From Mesostigma viride (lineage: Eukaryota > Streptophyta > Mesostigmatophyceae > Mesostigmatales > Mesostigmataceae), in assembly GCA_009746045.1 (NCBI GenBank), contig RPFO01000593.1, positions 1 to 28,615 on the forward strand: a stretch of 28,615 bases of DNA. The letters run 5' to 3'. The notes under the pieces are model-generated. The model had not been told where the DNA came from. It saw nothing but the letters and a program-made list of their open reading frames with translations, and ran no database searches. Positions within the stretch are counted from its first letter, which is position 1. Each line of letters opens with the position of its first letter. A program made the translations under genes and the position numbers. Positions 8,673 to 19,462 of this stretch are shown here, one piece after another.

Positions 8673-9452
8673 ATGGCAACGAAATGCAAAATCTGTACGG
8701 AGCCCGTAAGGGTCGAGGGACTGTGCGCGGAACATTATAAGTTCCTACAAGAGCACGACCTCGAGTACCAAATGCCAAGGATCCATACGGGGGGTGTGGA
8801 TTTCTTAGATGTGATAGACCACTGGAGGGATTGGATGTGTATTGCAAGACACATCTACCTTTTGCCGAGAAGTTGGAGGACGTGTGCGCTCGTGGGATCG
8901 CATACGTAGCAAGTTTGCAGATGTTGATGGGGAAGACCGGAATGACACGCTCGGTCCTCCACTTCACGGCAACGCACACTGGGGAACGGAAAGTTGAGCT
9001 GGTGCGCCTCGACAGGCAGGGACTCGAGATTTTGCAGAGGGGGACAGCGCGTACGGGTTTGCTCATGGGCATAACGTTACCATGGGGGATTCCTTGCAGG
9101 GTGTGGCGCGGAATGCGCGTACACCTTGATGACGCAGCTAGGATTTGTGGAAGCACAAAGACTGCACAAGGATATTTTGGAGCTTCTTCTTGCCGCAGAG
9201 CCGGTGGGACTGCCGAAGAGGCCTGAGGAGCGGGACCGTTTGATCAGGATGGTGGTGAAGGCGGATATAGATGCAGATGTGGAGGCCGCAAAGGCGAAGG
9301 CAGAGGAAGCGCGTCGTGCAAAGGAGGAATCGGATCAAGAACTGTTGGAGAAGATGCAGAGCTCCAACAAAATTTTGCATCGTTTGGGGATGGCGGACGT
9401 CGCTTATGCATGCGAGTCCGGGAAGGGGAAGAAACAAAAGAGGAAAAGATAA
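8673..9452 (+). CDS. Cys/His-rich zinc-knuckle protein 3, frame broken three times
   Basis: ATG 8673 follows GCGCAG, as in its relatives. The first frame gives CKIC with LCAEH. The second module (C-x4-C-x10-C-x2-H, ending YCKTH) appears only if the frame changes in the six-G run at 8789-8794. The middle block (SVLHFTA...VRLDRQGLEIL) matches VLSFEVD/VRSREWM of gene 1. Two further one-base shifts, at G5 runs 9039-9043 and 9084-9088, restore a helical block (MGGFLAGCGAECAYTL) resembling MGRDLATESAYECARL of gene 2. The last part is a Lys/Glu/Ala coiled-coil-like segment (about 9230-9360) and a basic end KGKKQKRKR, a possible nuclear localisation signal. All three breaks fit one missing base. Function is unknown; zinc binding is inferred. 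Confidence 0.65.
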
Positions 9453-9688
9453 TAATGGGAATGGTCGCCCACTGTTCTTGTCACAGAAATGCTTTTGTTA
9501 ATGCTGGCGAACTTGGGACGGTCTTCCGTATTTCAACATTTCCTTGCCTTTAAAATTGATTGATGGGTAAATAATAATACTGAGCAAGCCTTCCATTTTA
9601 TGTGTCTGTGGTCATACAATTTCGTTATTGTTTCAACCCTTGCAACGAGGTTTTTCTTGTCCCATGCATGTAAGTCTCAACCTTGGTG
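9453..9688. other. Noncoding spacer, nothing recognised
   Basis: AT-rich sequence between the third Cys/His gene and the plastid-derived fragment. I see no gene, palindrome or repeat in it. Confidence 0.5.
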
Positions 9689-10130
9689 TCATGGAACTGC
9701 TTGTCTTTGCATATTACAACCCATTAATGCTCGGATTGCATCATCATGTTCCACCAAGGGAATAAATGAAGTAGCTATTGAAGCTTGCGTTGGAGAAATC
9801 CCCAAATAATCGACTTCTTCTGCTTTACTACTAAATTCTGGTTTATATCGCACATGAACATAATTATTTTCAACACTAGAGTAACAAGAAAGTAATAAAT
9901 ATTCTGGGGCGAATTTAAATTGATCTTGTTGATGTGGAGGTATAAAAATAGGTATTTCACTTTTAATTACTTGATTTTTTTGTAATGTATAAAAAGGACA
10001 AGAAAACATATTCATTTACTTTACTATGCGTAGCTAAAGATCCAATTAAACCGGTATTCGGCCCTTCTGGCGTTTGTATAGGACCATAATGACTAGGATG
10101 TATATCATGTAACGTGCGTGTTTGCAAGTT
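9689..10130 (-). pseudogene. rpoB: Fragment of plastid-type RNA polymerase beta subunit gene (NUPT)
   Basis: Reading the minus strand, the fragment first encodes [23 protein letters not shown] and VNEY, then after a frame change [39 protein letters not shown] and NMQRQAVP. These are in the order found in bacterial/plastid RNA polymerase beta subunits. The R-I-C-P part of the usual HPSHYGRICP motif is reduced, there is a frame break near 9985-10015, and it ends in a stop directly after NMQRQAVP. Both ends of the ~1000-aa protein are missing. The AT-rich composition contrasts with the flanking genes. The simplest explanation is transfer of plastid DNA to the nucleus followed by decay. Similarity upstream of 10130 is uncertain. 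Confidence 0.8.
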
Positions 10131-10275
10131 GGCCGTTGACACTCTACGACGGAGCCAATTTTCGGAAGAACCTGCCTCATTTATGAATGCATCGACTGTG
10201 TGCATAAATTGTGATCATTGAATTGAACAAAAAAATTCTCTTATTGCCCCAATCATGGCTATTCTCTTAATGCCC

Positions 10276-10700
10276 TATCATGGCTATTTGTTTGTGTATG
10301 TTTTGCCCATGTTATTACATTAATGGCATGATGTTGTGGATTGCTCTATCTATGATGGTTGTTCGTTTGTGTATGCTTTGCCCATGTTGTTACAGTAATG
10401 GCATGATGTTGTGGATTGCTAGCTCAATCTATGATGGTTGTTCGTTTGTGTATGCTTTGCCCATGTTGTTACAGTAATGGCATAATGTTGTGGATTGCTA
10501 GCTCAATCTATGATGGTTGTTCGTTTGTGTATGCTTTGCCCATGTTGTTACAGTAATGGCATGATTTTCTGGATTGTTAGCTCAATCTATGATGGTTGTT
10601 CGTTTGTGTATGCTTTGCCCATGTTGTTACAGTAATGGCATGATTTTGTGGATTGCTCAACCTATGAGGGTTTGGTTGTTTGTGTATGTTTTGCGCGCAG
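10276..10700. repeat. 75-79-bp tandem repeat, about six units
   Basis: TATGATGGTTGTTCGTTTG recurs at 10351, 10430, 10509 and 10588 (period 79), with diverged end units at 10276 and 10663 (75-bp steps). Each unit carries TGTGTATGCTTTGCCCATG and GTAATGGCATGAT. The short ORFs here are periodic shadows. The array ends at the candidate splice acceptor at 10700, so it may be intronic. Confidence 0.9.
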
Positions 10701-10799
10701 ATCACAATGGATTGCACCATCTGCCGCAGCAAGCGAAGCCCCCTTACTGGTTCCAAGATCTTATCCTGGATGCCAAGCAGGCTGGCGAAGGGTATCCCA
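10701..10799 (+). CDS. Putative short internal exon
   Basis: The sequence changes abruptly from repeat to GC-richer, codon-like DNA after TTTTGCGCGCAG and ends before GTACGT, a plausible acceptor and donor. One frame reads LHHLPQQAKPPYWFQDLILD and continues KQAGEGYP without a stop, which looks like real protein. No domain is recognised. It may be an upstream exon of the large gene to the right; the phase to the exon at 11346 is not established. 10800-11345 shows no other convincing coding. Confidence 0.35.
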
Positions 10800-11345
10800 G
10801 TACGTACTTTGAAACTTGATGCCGCAAAACAACTACAACTTCGTTTTAACCCTTTAGCCGTTTTGAGTGATATTTACAGCGGACATTACATTTTTGTTGC
10901 TACGGGATGAGAATTGAGCTTTGTAATGCTAGCAGGTGTCACAAACCAAACTGTCCGCTATTTGTAGTGGGCATTTATTGTTAGAGCTTGCAGCTGGGTC
11001 CCTGCTCCTCCACATGCAACCTTGGTGTTCATGAGCCCTTTACTAGCTTCCTTTCTGTCAGGGGGTGCTATATTTGGCACCCATAGGACATTGCAATATG
11101 ACCAATGACATGACCCCCAAGGTGGTGAATATATGTGTGTGCTTGTGTCCTATAATGGACCATAACTAACTATTAGGTTGGTTTGTGGACATTATCATGG
11201 AAAGTGACCATTGCCCGGTTTTTATAGCGGGCAGTTGGACACGGTTTTAAGGGTTGACCTATTAGCTTTGTCAGGTGTGTGTGCTGCACCGCACCGCTTG
11301 CTAACATATTCGGCGGATTTCTTCTTTGTCGTCTGCGTGTCACAG

Positions 11346-11645
11346 CGTGCTTGTACGCACAACCACCCGCGTTCCCCTCCGCCGGCGCCCCCGCCGCCGG
11401 GCTCTCCGCCGCCACCGGTGTTGCCCCCTCCCGCCGCCGGCCCTTCCGCGCCGTCGGAAGCTGCAGCGGCAGCACAGCAAATGCCCCCTCCCCCCGCACC
11501 ATCGTCGGGGCAACAGGCGCGCGGCGCTCATGCAGCAAAGGCGGCGAAGGAGCGGAGGAAATCGGCGGCTTCTGGGTCATCGGGTTCCGATGCCGCGACG
11601 GCAGCAACTGGAAAAGCAACCCACCAGACACTGCCAGCTGCCCGG
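11346..11645 (+). CDS. Putative Pro/Ala-rich exon of the large multi-exon gene
   Basis: It is preceded by a CTAAC branch-like motif (11301), a pyrimidine-rich stretch and CACAG, and followed by GTAGGT. In the frame starting at 11346 the 100 codons encode a Pro-rich stretch (PPPAPPPPGSPPPPVLPPP), a Ser/Ala/Gln-rich part, then a basic AAKAAKERRKS and a Ser/Gly/Ala stretch. This is typical of an unstructured N-terminal region, with a possible nuclear localisation signal. All three + frames are open because of GC content, so the frame choice rests on plausibility. It ends in phase 0 directly before the long intron holding the hexamer array. The true N-terminus is not identified. Confidence 0.5.
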
Positions 11646-11664
11646 GTAGGTGTTACGCACAAAG

Positions 11665-11683
11665 ATGTGATTTTCTTGCGCCA
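11665..11683 (+). repeat. Truncated palindromic repeat unit at left edge of hexamer array
   Basis: ATGTGATTTTCTTGCGCCA is the part of the 46-bp unit that runs into its palindrome. The sequence switches to TCCTTGTCC after the first CCA of the palindrome. Confidence 0.85.
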
Positions 11684-14600
11684 TCCTTGTCCTTGTCCTT
11701 GTCCTTGTCCTTGTCCTTGTCCTTGTCCTTGTCCTTGTCCTTGTCCTTGTCCTTGTCCTTGTCCTTGTCCTTGTCCTTGTCCTTGTCCTTGTCCTTGTCC
11801 TTGTCCTTGTCCTTGTCCTTGTCCTTGTCCTTGTCCTTGTCCTTGTCCTTGTCCTTGTCCTTGTCCTTGTCCTTGTCCTTGTCCTTGTCCTTGTCCTTGT
11901 CCTTGTCCTTGTCCTTGTCCTTGTCCTTGTCCTTGTCCTTGTCCTTGTCCTTGTCCTTGTCCTTGTCCTTGTCCTTGTCCTTGTCCTTGTCCTTGTCCAG
12001 CACCTTGTCCTTGTCCTTGTCCTTGTGCCAGCCTTGTCCTTGTCCTTGTCCTTGTCCTTGTCCTTGTCCTTGTCCTTGTCCTTGTCCTTGTCCTTGTCCT
12101 TGTCCTTGTCCTTGTCCTTGTCCTTGTCCTTGTCCTTGTCCTTGTCCTTGTCCTTGTCCTTGTCCTTGTCCTTGTCCTTGTCCTTGTCCTTGTCCTTGTC
12201 CTTGTCCTTGTCCTTGTCCTTGTCCTTGTCCTTGTCCTTGTCCTTGTCCTTGTCCTTGTCCTTGTCCTTGTCCTTGTCCTTGTCCTTGTCCTTGTCCTTG
12301 TCCTTGTCCTTGTCCTTGTCCTTGTCCTTGTCCTTGTCCTTGTCCTTGTCCTTGTCCTTGTCCTTGTCCTTGTCCTTGTCCTTGTCCTTGTCCTTGTCCT
12401 TGTCCTTGTCCTTGTCCTTGTCCTTGTCCTTGTCCTTGTCCTTGTCCTTGTCCTTGTCCTTGTCCTTGTCCTTGTCCTTGTCCTTGTCCTTGTCCTTGTC
12501 CTTGTCCTTGTCCTTGTCCTTGTCCTTGTCCTTGTCCTTGTCCTTGTCCTTGTCCTTGTCCTTGTCCTTGTCCTTGTCCTTGTCCTTGTCCTTGTCCTTG
12601 TCCTTGTCCTTGTCCTTGTCCTTGTCCTTGTCCTTGTCCTTGTCCTTGTCCTTGTCCTTGTCCTTGTCCTTGTCCTTGTCCTTGTCCTTGTCCTTGTCCT
12701 TGTCCTTGTCCTTGTCCTTGTCCTTGTCCTTGTCCTTGTCCTTGTCCTTGTCCTTGTCCTTGTCCTTGTCCTTGTCCTTGTCCTTGTCCTTGTCCTTGTC
12801 CTTGTCCTTGTCCTTGTCCTTGTCCTTGTCCTTGTCCTTGTCCTTGTCCTTGTCCTTGTCCTTGTCCTTGTCCTTGTCCTTGTCCTTGTCCTTGTCCTTG
12901 TCCTTGTCCTTGTCCTTGTCCTTGTCCTTGTCCTTGTCCTTGTCCTTGTCCTTGTCCTTGTCCTTGTCCTTGTCCTTGTCCTTGTCCTTGTCCTTGTCCT
13001 TGTCCTTGTCCTTGTCCTTGTCCTTGTCCTTGTCCTTGTCCTTGTCCTTGTCCTTGTCCTTGTCCTTGTCCTTGTCCTTGTCCTTGTCCTTGTCCTTGTC
13101 CTTGTCCTTGTCCTTGTCCTTGTCCTTGTCCTTGTCCTTGTCCTTGTCCTTGTCCTTGTCCTTGTCCTTGTCCTTGTCCTTGTCCTTGTCCTTGTCCTTG
13201 TCCTTGTCCTTGTCCTTGTCCTTGTCCTTGTCCTTGTCCTTGTCCTTGTCCTTGTCCTTGTCCTTGTCCTTGTCCTTGTCCTTGTCCTTGTCCTTGTCCT
13301 TGTCCTTGTCCTTGTCCTTGTCCTTGTCCTTGTCCTTGTCCTTGTCCTTGTCCTTGTCCTTGTCCTTGTCCTTGTCCTTGTCCTTGTCCTTGTCCTTGTC
13401 CTTGTCCTTGTCCTTGTCCTTGTCCTTGTCCTGTCCTTGTCCTTGTCCTTGTCCTTGTCCTTGTCCTTGTCCTTGTCCTTGTCCTTGTCCTTGTCCTTGT
13501 CCTTGTCCTTGTCCTTGTCCTTGTCCTTGTCCTTGTCCTTGTCCTTGTCCTTGTCCTTGTCCTTGTCCTTGTCCTTGTCCTTGTCCTTGTCCTTGTCCTT
13601 GTCCTTGTCCTTGTCCAGCCTTGTCCTTGTCCTTGTCCTTGTCCTTGTCCTTGTCCTTGTCCTTGTCCTTGTCCTTGTCCTTGTCCTTGTCCTTGTCCTT
13701 GTCCTTGTCCTTGTCCTTGTCCTTGTCCTTGTCCTTGTCCTTGTCCTTGTCCTTGTCCTTGTCCTTGTCCTTGTCCTTGTCCTTGTCCTTGTCCTTGTCC
13801 TTGTCCTTGTCCTTGTCCTTGTCCTTGTCCTTGTCCTTGTCCTTGTCCTTGTCCTTGTCCTTGTCCTTGTCCTTGTCCTTGTCCTTGTCCTTGTCCTTGT
13901 CCTTGTCCTTGTCCTTGTCCTTGTCCTTGTCCTTGTCCTTGTCCTTGTCCTTGTCCTTGTCCTTGTCCTTGTCCTTGTCCTTGTCCTTGTCCTTGTCCTT
14001 GTCCTTGTCCTTGTCCTTGTCCTTGTCCTTGTCCTTGTCCTTGTCCTTGTCCTTGTCCTTGTCCTTGTCCTTGTCCTTGTCCTTGTCCTTGTCCTTGTCC
14101 TTGTCCTTGTCCTTGTCCTTGTCCTTGTCCTTGTCCTTGTCCTTGTCCTTGTCCTTGTCCTTGTCCTTGTCCTTGTCCTTGTCCTTGTCCTTGTCCTTGT
14201 CCTTGTCCTTGTCCTTGTCCTTGTCCTTGTCCTTGTCCTTGTCCTTGTCCTTGTCCTTGTCCTTGTCCTTGTCCTTGTCCTTGTCCTTGTCCTTGTCCTT
14301 GTCCTTGTCCTTGTCCTTGTCCTTGTCCTTGTCCTTGTCCTTGTCCTTGTCCTTGTCCTTGTCCTTGTCCTTGTCCTTGTCCTTGTCCTTGTCCTTGTCC
14401 TTGTCCTTGTCCTTGTCCTTGTCCTTGTCCTTGTCCTTGTCCTTGTCCTTGTCCTTGTCCTTGTCCTTGTCCTTGTCCTTGTCCTTGTCCTTGTCCTTGT
14501 CCTTGTCCTTGTCCTTGTCCTTGTCCTTGTCCTTGTCCTTGTCCTTGTCCTTGTCCTTGTCCTTGTCCTTGTCCTTGTCCTTGTCCTTGTCCTTGTCCTT

Positions 14601-17600
14601 GTCCTTGTCCTTGTCCTTGTCCTTGTCCTTGTCCTTGTCCTTGTCCTTGTCCTTGTCCTTGTCCTTGTCCTTGTCCTTGTCCTTGTCCTTGTCCTTGTCC
14701 TTGTCCTTGTCCTTGTCCTTGTCCTTGTCCTTGTCCTTGTCCTTGTCCTTGTCCTTGTCCTTGTCCTTGTCCTTGTCCTTGTCCTTGTCCTTGTCCTTGT
14801 CCTTGTCCTTGTCCTTGTCCTTGTCCTTGTCCTTGTCCTTGTCCTTGTCCTTGTCCTTGTCCTTGTCCTTGTCCTTGTCCTTGTCCTTGTCCTTGTCCTT
14901 GTCCTTGTCCTTGTCCTTGTCCTTGTCCTTGTCCTTGTCCTTGTCCTTGTCCTTGTCCTTGTCCTTGTCCTTGTCCTTGTCCTTGTCCTTGTCCTTGTCC
15001 TTGTCCTTGTCCTTGTCCTTGTCCTTGTCCTTGTCCTTGTCCTTGTCCTTGTCCTTGTCCTTGTCCTTGTCCTTGTCCTTGTCCTTGTCCTTGTCCTTGT
15101 CCTGTCCTTGTCCTTGTCCTTGTCCTTGTCCTTGTCCTTGTCCTTGTCCTTGTCCTTGTCCTTGTCCTTGTCCTTGTCCTTGTCCTTGTCCTTGTCCTTG
15201 TCCTTGTCCTTGTCCTTGTCCTTGTCCTTGTCCTTGTCCTTGTCCTTGTCCTTGTCCTTGTCCTTGTCCTTGTCCTTGTCCTTGTCCTTGTCCTTGTCCT
15301 TGTCCTTGTCCTTGTCCTTGTCCTTGTCCTTGTCCTTGTCCTTGTCCTTGTCCTTGTCCTTGTCCTTGTCCTTGTCCTTGTCCTTGTCCTTGTCCTTGTC
15401 CTTGTCCTTGTCCTTGTCCTTGTCCTTGTCCTTGTCCTTGTCCTTGTCCTTGTCCTTGTCCTTGTCCTTGTCCTTGTCCTTGTCCTTGTCCTTGTCCTTG
15501 TCCTTGTCCTTGTCCTTGTCCTTGTCCTTGTCCTTGTCCTTGTCCTTGTCCTTGTCCTTGTCCTTGTCCTTGTCCTTGTCCTTGTCCTTGTCCTTGTCCT
15601 TGTCCTTGTCCTTGTCCTTGTCCTTGTCCTTGTCCTTGTCCTTGTCCTTGTCCTTGTCCTTGTCCTTGTCCTTGTCCTTGTCCTTGTCCTTGTCCTTGTC
15701 CTTGTCCTTGTCCTTGTCCTTGTCCTTGTCCTTGTCCTTGTCCTTGTCCTTGTCCTTGTCCTTGTCCTTGTCCTTGTCCTTGTCCTTGTCCTTGTCCTTG
15801 TCCTTGTCCTTGTCCTTGTCCTTGTCCTTGTCCTTGTCCTTGTCCTTGTCCTTGTCCTTGTCCTTGTCCTTGTCCTTGTCCTTGTCCTTGTCCTTGTCCT
15901 TGTCCTTGTCCTTGTCCTTGTCCTTGTCCTTGTCCTTGTCCTTGTCCTTGTCCTTGTCCTTGTCCTTGTCCTTGTCCTTGTCCTTGTCCTTGTCCTTGTC
16001 CTTGTCCTTGTCCTTGTCCTTGTCCTTGTCCTTGTCCTTGTCCTTGTCCTTGTCCTTGTCCTTGTCCTTGTCCTTGTCCTTGTCCTTGTCCTTGTCCTTG
16101 TCCTTGTCCTTGTCCTTGTCCTTGTCCTTGTCCTTGTCCTTGTCCTTGTCCTTGTCCTTGTCCTTGTCCTTGTCCTTGTCCTTGTCCTTGTCCTTGTCCT
16201 TGTCCTTGTCCTTGTCCTTGTCCTTGTCCTTGTCCTTGTCCTTGTCCTTGTCCTTGTCCTTGTCCTTGTCCTTGTCCTTGTCCTTGTCCTTGTCCTTGTC
16301 CTTGTCCTTGTCCTTGTCCTTGTCCTTGTCCTTGTCCTTGTCCTTGTCCTTGTCCTTGTCCTTGTCCTTGTCCTTGTCCTTGTCCTTGTCCTTGTCCTTG
16401 TCCTTGTCCTTGTCCTTGTCCTTGTCCTTGTCCTTGTCCTTGTCCTTGTCCTGTCCTTGTCCTTGTCCTTGTCCTTGTCCTTGTCCTTGTCCTTGTCCTT
16501 GTCCTTGTCCTTGTCCTTGTCCTTGTCCTTGTCCTTGTCCTTGTCCTTGTCCTTGTCCTTGTCCTTGTCCTTGTCCTTGTCCTTGTCCTTGTCCTTGTCC
16601 TTGTCCTTGTCCTTGTCCTTGTCCTTGTCCTTGTCCTTGTCCTTGTCCTTGTCCTTGTCCTTGTCCTTGTCCTTGTCCTTGTCCTTGTCCTTGTCCTTGT
16701 CCTTGTCCTTGTCCTTGTCCTTGTCCTTGTCCTTGTCCTTGTCCTTGTCCTTGTCCTTGTCCTTGTCCTTGTCCTTGTCCTTGTCCTTGTCCTTGTCCTT
16801 GTCCTTGTCCTTGTCCTTGTCCTTGTCCTTGTCCTTGTCCTTGTCCTTGTCCTTGTCCTTGTCCTTGTCCTTGTCCTTGTCCTTGTCCTTGTCCTTGTCC
16901 TTGTCCTTGTCCTTGTCCTTGTCCTTGTCCTTGTCCTTGTCCTTGTCCTTGTCCTTGTCCTTGTCCTTGTCCTTGTCCTTGTCCTTGTCCTTGTCCTTGT
17001 CCTTGTCCTTGTCCTTGTCCTCCTGTCCTTGTCCTTGTCCTTGTCCTTGTCCTTGTCCTTGTCCTTGTCCTTGTCCTTGTCCTTGTCCTTGTCCTTGTCC
17101 TTGTCCTTGTCCTTGTCCTTGTCCTTGTCCTTGTCCTTGTCCTTGTCCTTGTCCTTGTCCTTGTCCTTGTCCTTGTCCTTGTCCTTGTCCTTGTCCTTGT
17201 CCTTGTCCTTGTCCTTGTCCTTGTCCTTGTCCTTGTCCTTGTCCTTGTCCTTGTCCTTGTCCTTGTCCTTGTCCTTGTCCTTGTCCTTGTCCTTGTCCTT
17301 GTCCTTGTCCTTGTCCTTGTCCTTGTCCTTGTCCTTGTCCTTGTCCTTGTCCTTGTCCTTGTCCTTGTCCTTGTCCTTGTCCTTGTCCTTGTCCTTGTCC
17401 TTGTCCTTGTCCTTGTCCTTGTCCTTGTCCTTGTCCTTGTCCTTGTCCTTGTCCTTGTCCTTGTCCTTGTCCTTGTCCTTGTCCTTGTCCTTGTCCTTGT
17501 CCTTGTCCTTGTCCTTGTCCTTGTCCTTGTCCTTGTCCTTGTCCTTGTCCTTGTCCTTGTCCTTGTCCTTGTCCTTGTCCTTGTCCTTGTCCTCGTCCTT

Positions 17601-19441
17601 GTCCTTGTCCTTGTCCTTGTCCTTGTCCTTGTCCTTGTCCTTGTCCTTGTCCTTGTCCTTGTCCTTGTCCTTGTCCTTGTCCTTGTCCTTGTCCTTGTCC
17701 TTGTCCTTGTCCTTGTCCTTGTCCTTGTCCTTGTCCTTGTCCTTGTCCTTGTCCTTGTCCTTGTCCTTGTCCTTGTCCTTGTCCTTGTCCTTGTCCTTGT
17801 CCTTGTCCTTGTCCTTGTCCTTGTCCTTGTCCTTGTCCTTGTCCTTGTCCTTGTCCTTGTCCTTGTCCTTGTCCTTGTCCTTGTCCTTGTCCTTGTCCTT
17901 GTCCTTGTCCGTCCTTGTCCTTGTCCTTGTCCTTGTCCTTGTCCTTGTCCTTGTCCTTGTCCTTGTCCTTGTCCTTGTCCTTGTCCTTGTCCTTGTCCTC
18001 GTCCTCGTCCTTGTCCTTGTCCTTGTCCTTGTCCTTGTCCTTGTCCTTGTCCTTGTCCTCGCCTTGTCCTTGTCCTTGTCCTTGTCCTTGTCCTTGTCCT
18101 TGTCCTTGTCCTTGTCCTTGTCCTTGTGCCAGCACTTGTCCTTGTCCTTGTCCTTGTCCTTGTCCTTGTCCTTGTCCTCGTCCTCGTCCTTGTCCTTGTC
18201 CTTGTCCTTGTCCTTGTCCTTGTCCTTGTCCTTGTCCTTGTCCTTGTCCTTGTCCTTGTCCTTGTCCTTGTCCTTGTCCTTGTCCTTGTCCTTGTCCTTG
18301 TCCTTGTCCTTGTCCTTGTCCTCGTCCTTGTCCTCGTCCTTGTCCTTGTCCTTGTCCTTGTCCTTGTCCTTGTCCTTGTCCTTGTCCTTGTCCTTGTCCT
18401 TGTCCTTGTCCTTGTCCTTGTCCTTGTCCTCGTCCTCGTCCTCGTCCTTGTCCTTGTCCTTGTCCTTGTCCTTGTCCTTGTCCTCGTCCTGTCCTTGTCC
18501 TTGTCCTTGTCCTTGTCCTTGTCCTTGTCCTTGTCCTTGTCCTTGTCCTTGTCCTTGTCCTTGTCCTTGTCCTTGTCCTTGTCCTTGTCCTTGTCCTTGT
18601 CCTTGTCCTTGTCCTTGTCCTTGTCCTTGTCCTTGTCCTTGTCCTTGTCCTTGTCCTTGTCCTTGTCCTTGTCCTTGTCCTTGTCCTTGTCCTTGTCCTT
18701 GTCCTTGTCCTTGTCCTTGTCCTTGTCCTTGTCCTTGTCCTTGTCCAGCCTTGTCCTTGTCCTTGTCCTTGTCCTTGTCCTTGTCCTTGTCCTTGTCCTT
18801 GTCCTTGTCCTTGTCCTTGTCCTTGTCCTTGTCCTTGTCCTTGTCCTTGTCCTTGTCCTTGTCCTTGTCCTTGTCCTTGTCCTTGTCCTTGTCCTTGTCC
18901 TTGTCCTTGTCCTTGTCCTTGTCCTTGTCCTTGTCCTTGTCCTTGTCCTTGTCCTTGTCCTTGTCCTTATCCTCGTCCTTGTCCTTGTCCTTGTCCTTGT
19001 CCTTGTCCTTGTGCTTGTCCTCGTCCTTGTCCTCGTCCTTGTCCTTGTCCTTGTCCTTGTCCTTGTCCTCGTCCTTGTCCTTGTCCTTGTCCTTGTCCTT
19101 GTCCTTGTCCTTGTCCTTGTCCTTGTCCTTGTCCTTGTCCTTGTCCTTGTCCTTGTCCTTGTCCTTGTCCTTGTCCTTGTCCTTGTCCTTGTCCTTGTCC
19201 TTGTCCTTGTCCTTGTCCTTGTCCTTGTCCTTGTCCTTGTCCTTGTCCTTGTCCTTGTCCTTGTCCTTGTCCTTGTCCTTGTCCTTGTCCTTGTCCTTGT
19301 CCTTGTCCTTGTCCTTGTCCTTGCCTTGTCCTTGTCCTTGTCCTCGTCCTTGTCCTTGTCCTTGTCCTTGTCCTCGTCCTTGTCCTTGTCCTTGTCCTTG
19401 TCCTTGTCCTTGTCCTTGTCCTTGTCCTTGTCCTTGTCCTT
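11684..19441. repeat. (TTGTCC)n hexanucleotide array, ~7.76 kb
   Basis: This is roughly 1,290 copies of TTGTCC (GGACAA on the other strand). It is nearly pure from 11684 to about 17590. Exceptions include CAGCACC/GTGCCAGCC (about 12000-12030), CCAGCC at 13616 and single missing Ts near 13431, 15103 and 16452. From about 17590 rightwards, CTCGTCC variants and other changes become frequent. Every frame on both strands is open, because the 6-bp unit contains no stop triplet in any phase. The 2,000-2,700-codon ORFs here are therefore artefacts. It is not a known telomere repeat. Confidence 0.97.
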
Positions 19442-19462
19442 TTCTTGCTTGATTTTCTTGCG

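Noticed and set aside
1-9452. Endogenous giant-virus segment
   Set aside because: MYND and F-box genes, intron-poor structure and palindromic spacers would fit. However, no viral hallmark gene is present and the right half has spliceosomal introns, so it is kept only as an alternative.
10125-10140. Partial palindrome (GGCCGTTGAC)
   Set aside because: A ten-base match without the left half or flanking unit text; probably coincidence.
11684-19441. Telomere or interstitial telomere
   Set aside because: TTGTCC is not a known telomere unit (TTTAGGG and TTTTAGGG types in the green lineage), and coding sequence lies on both sides.
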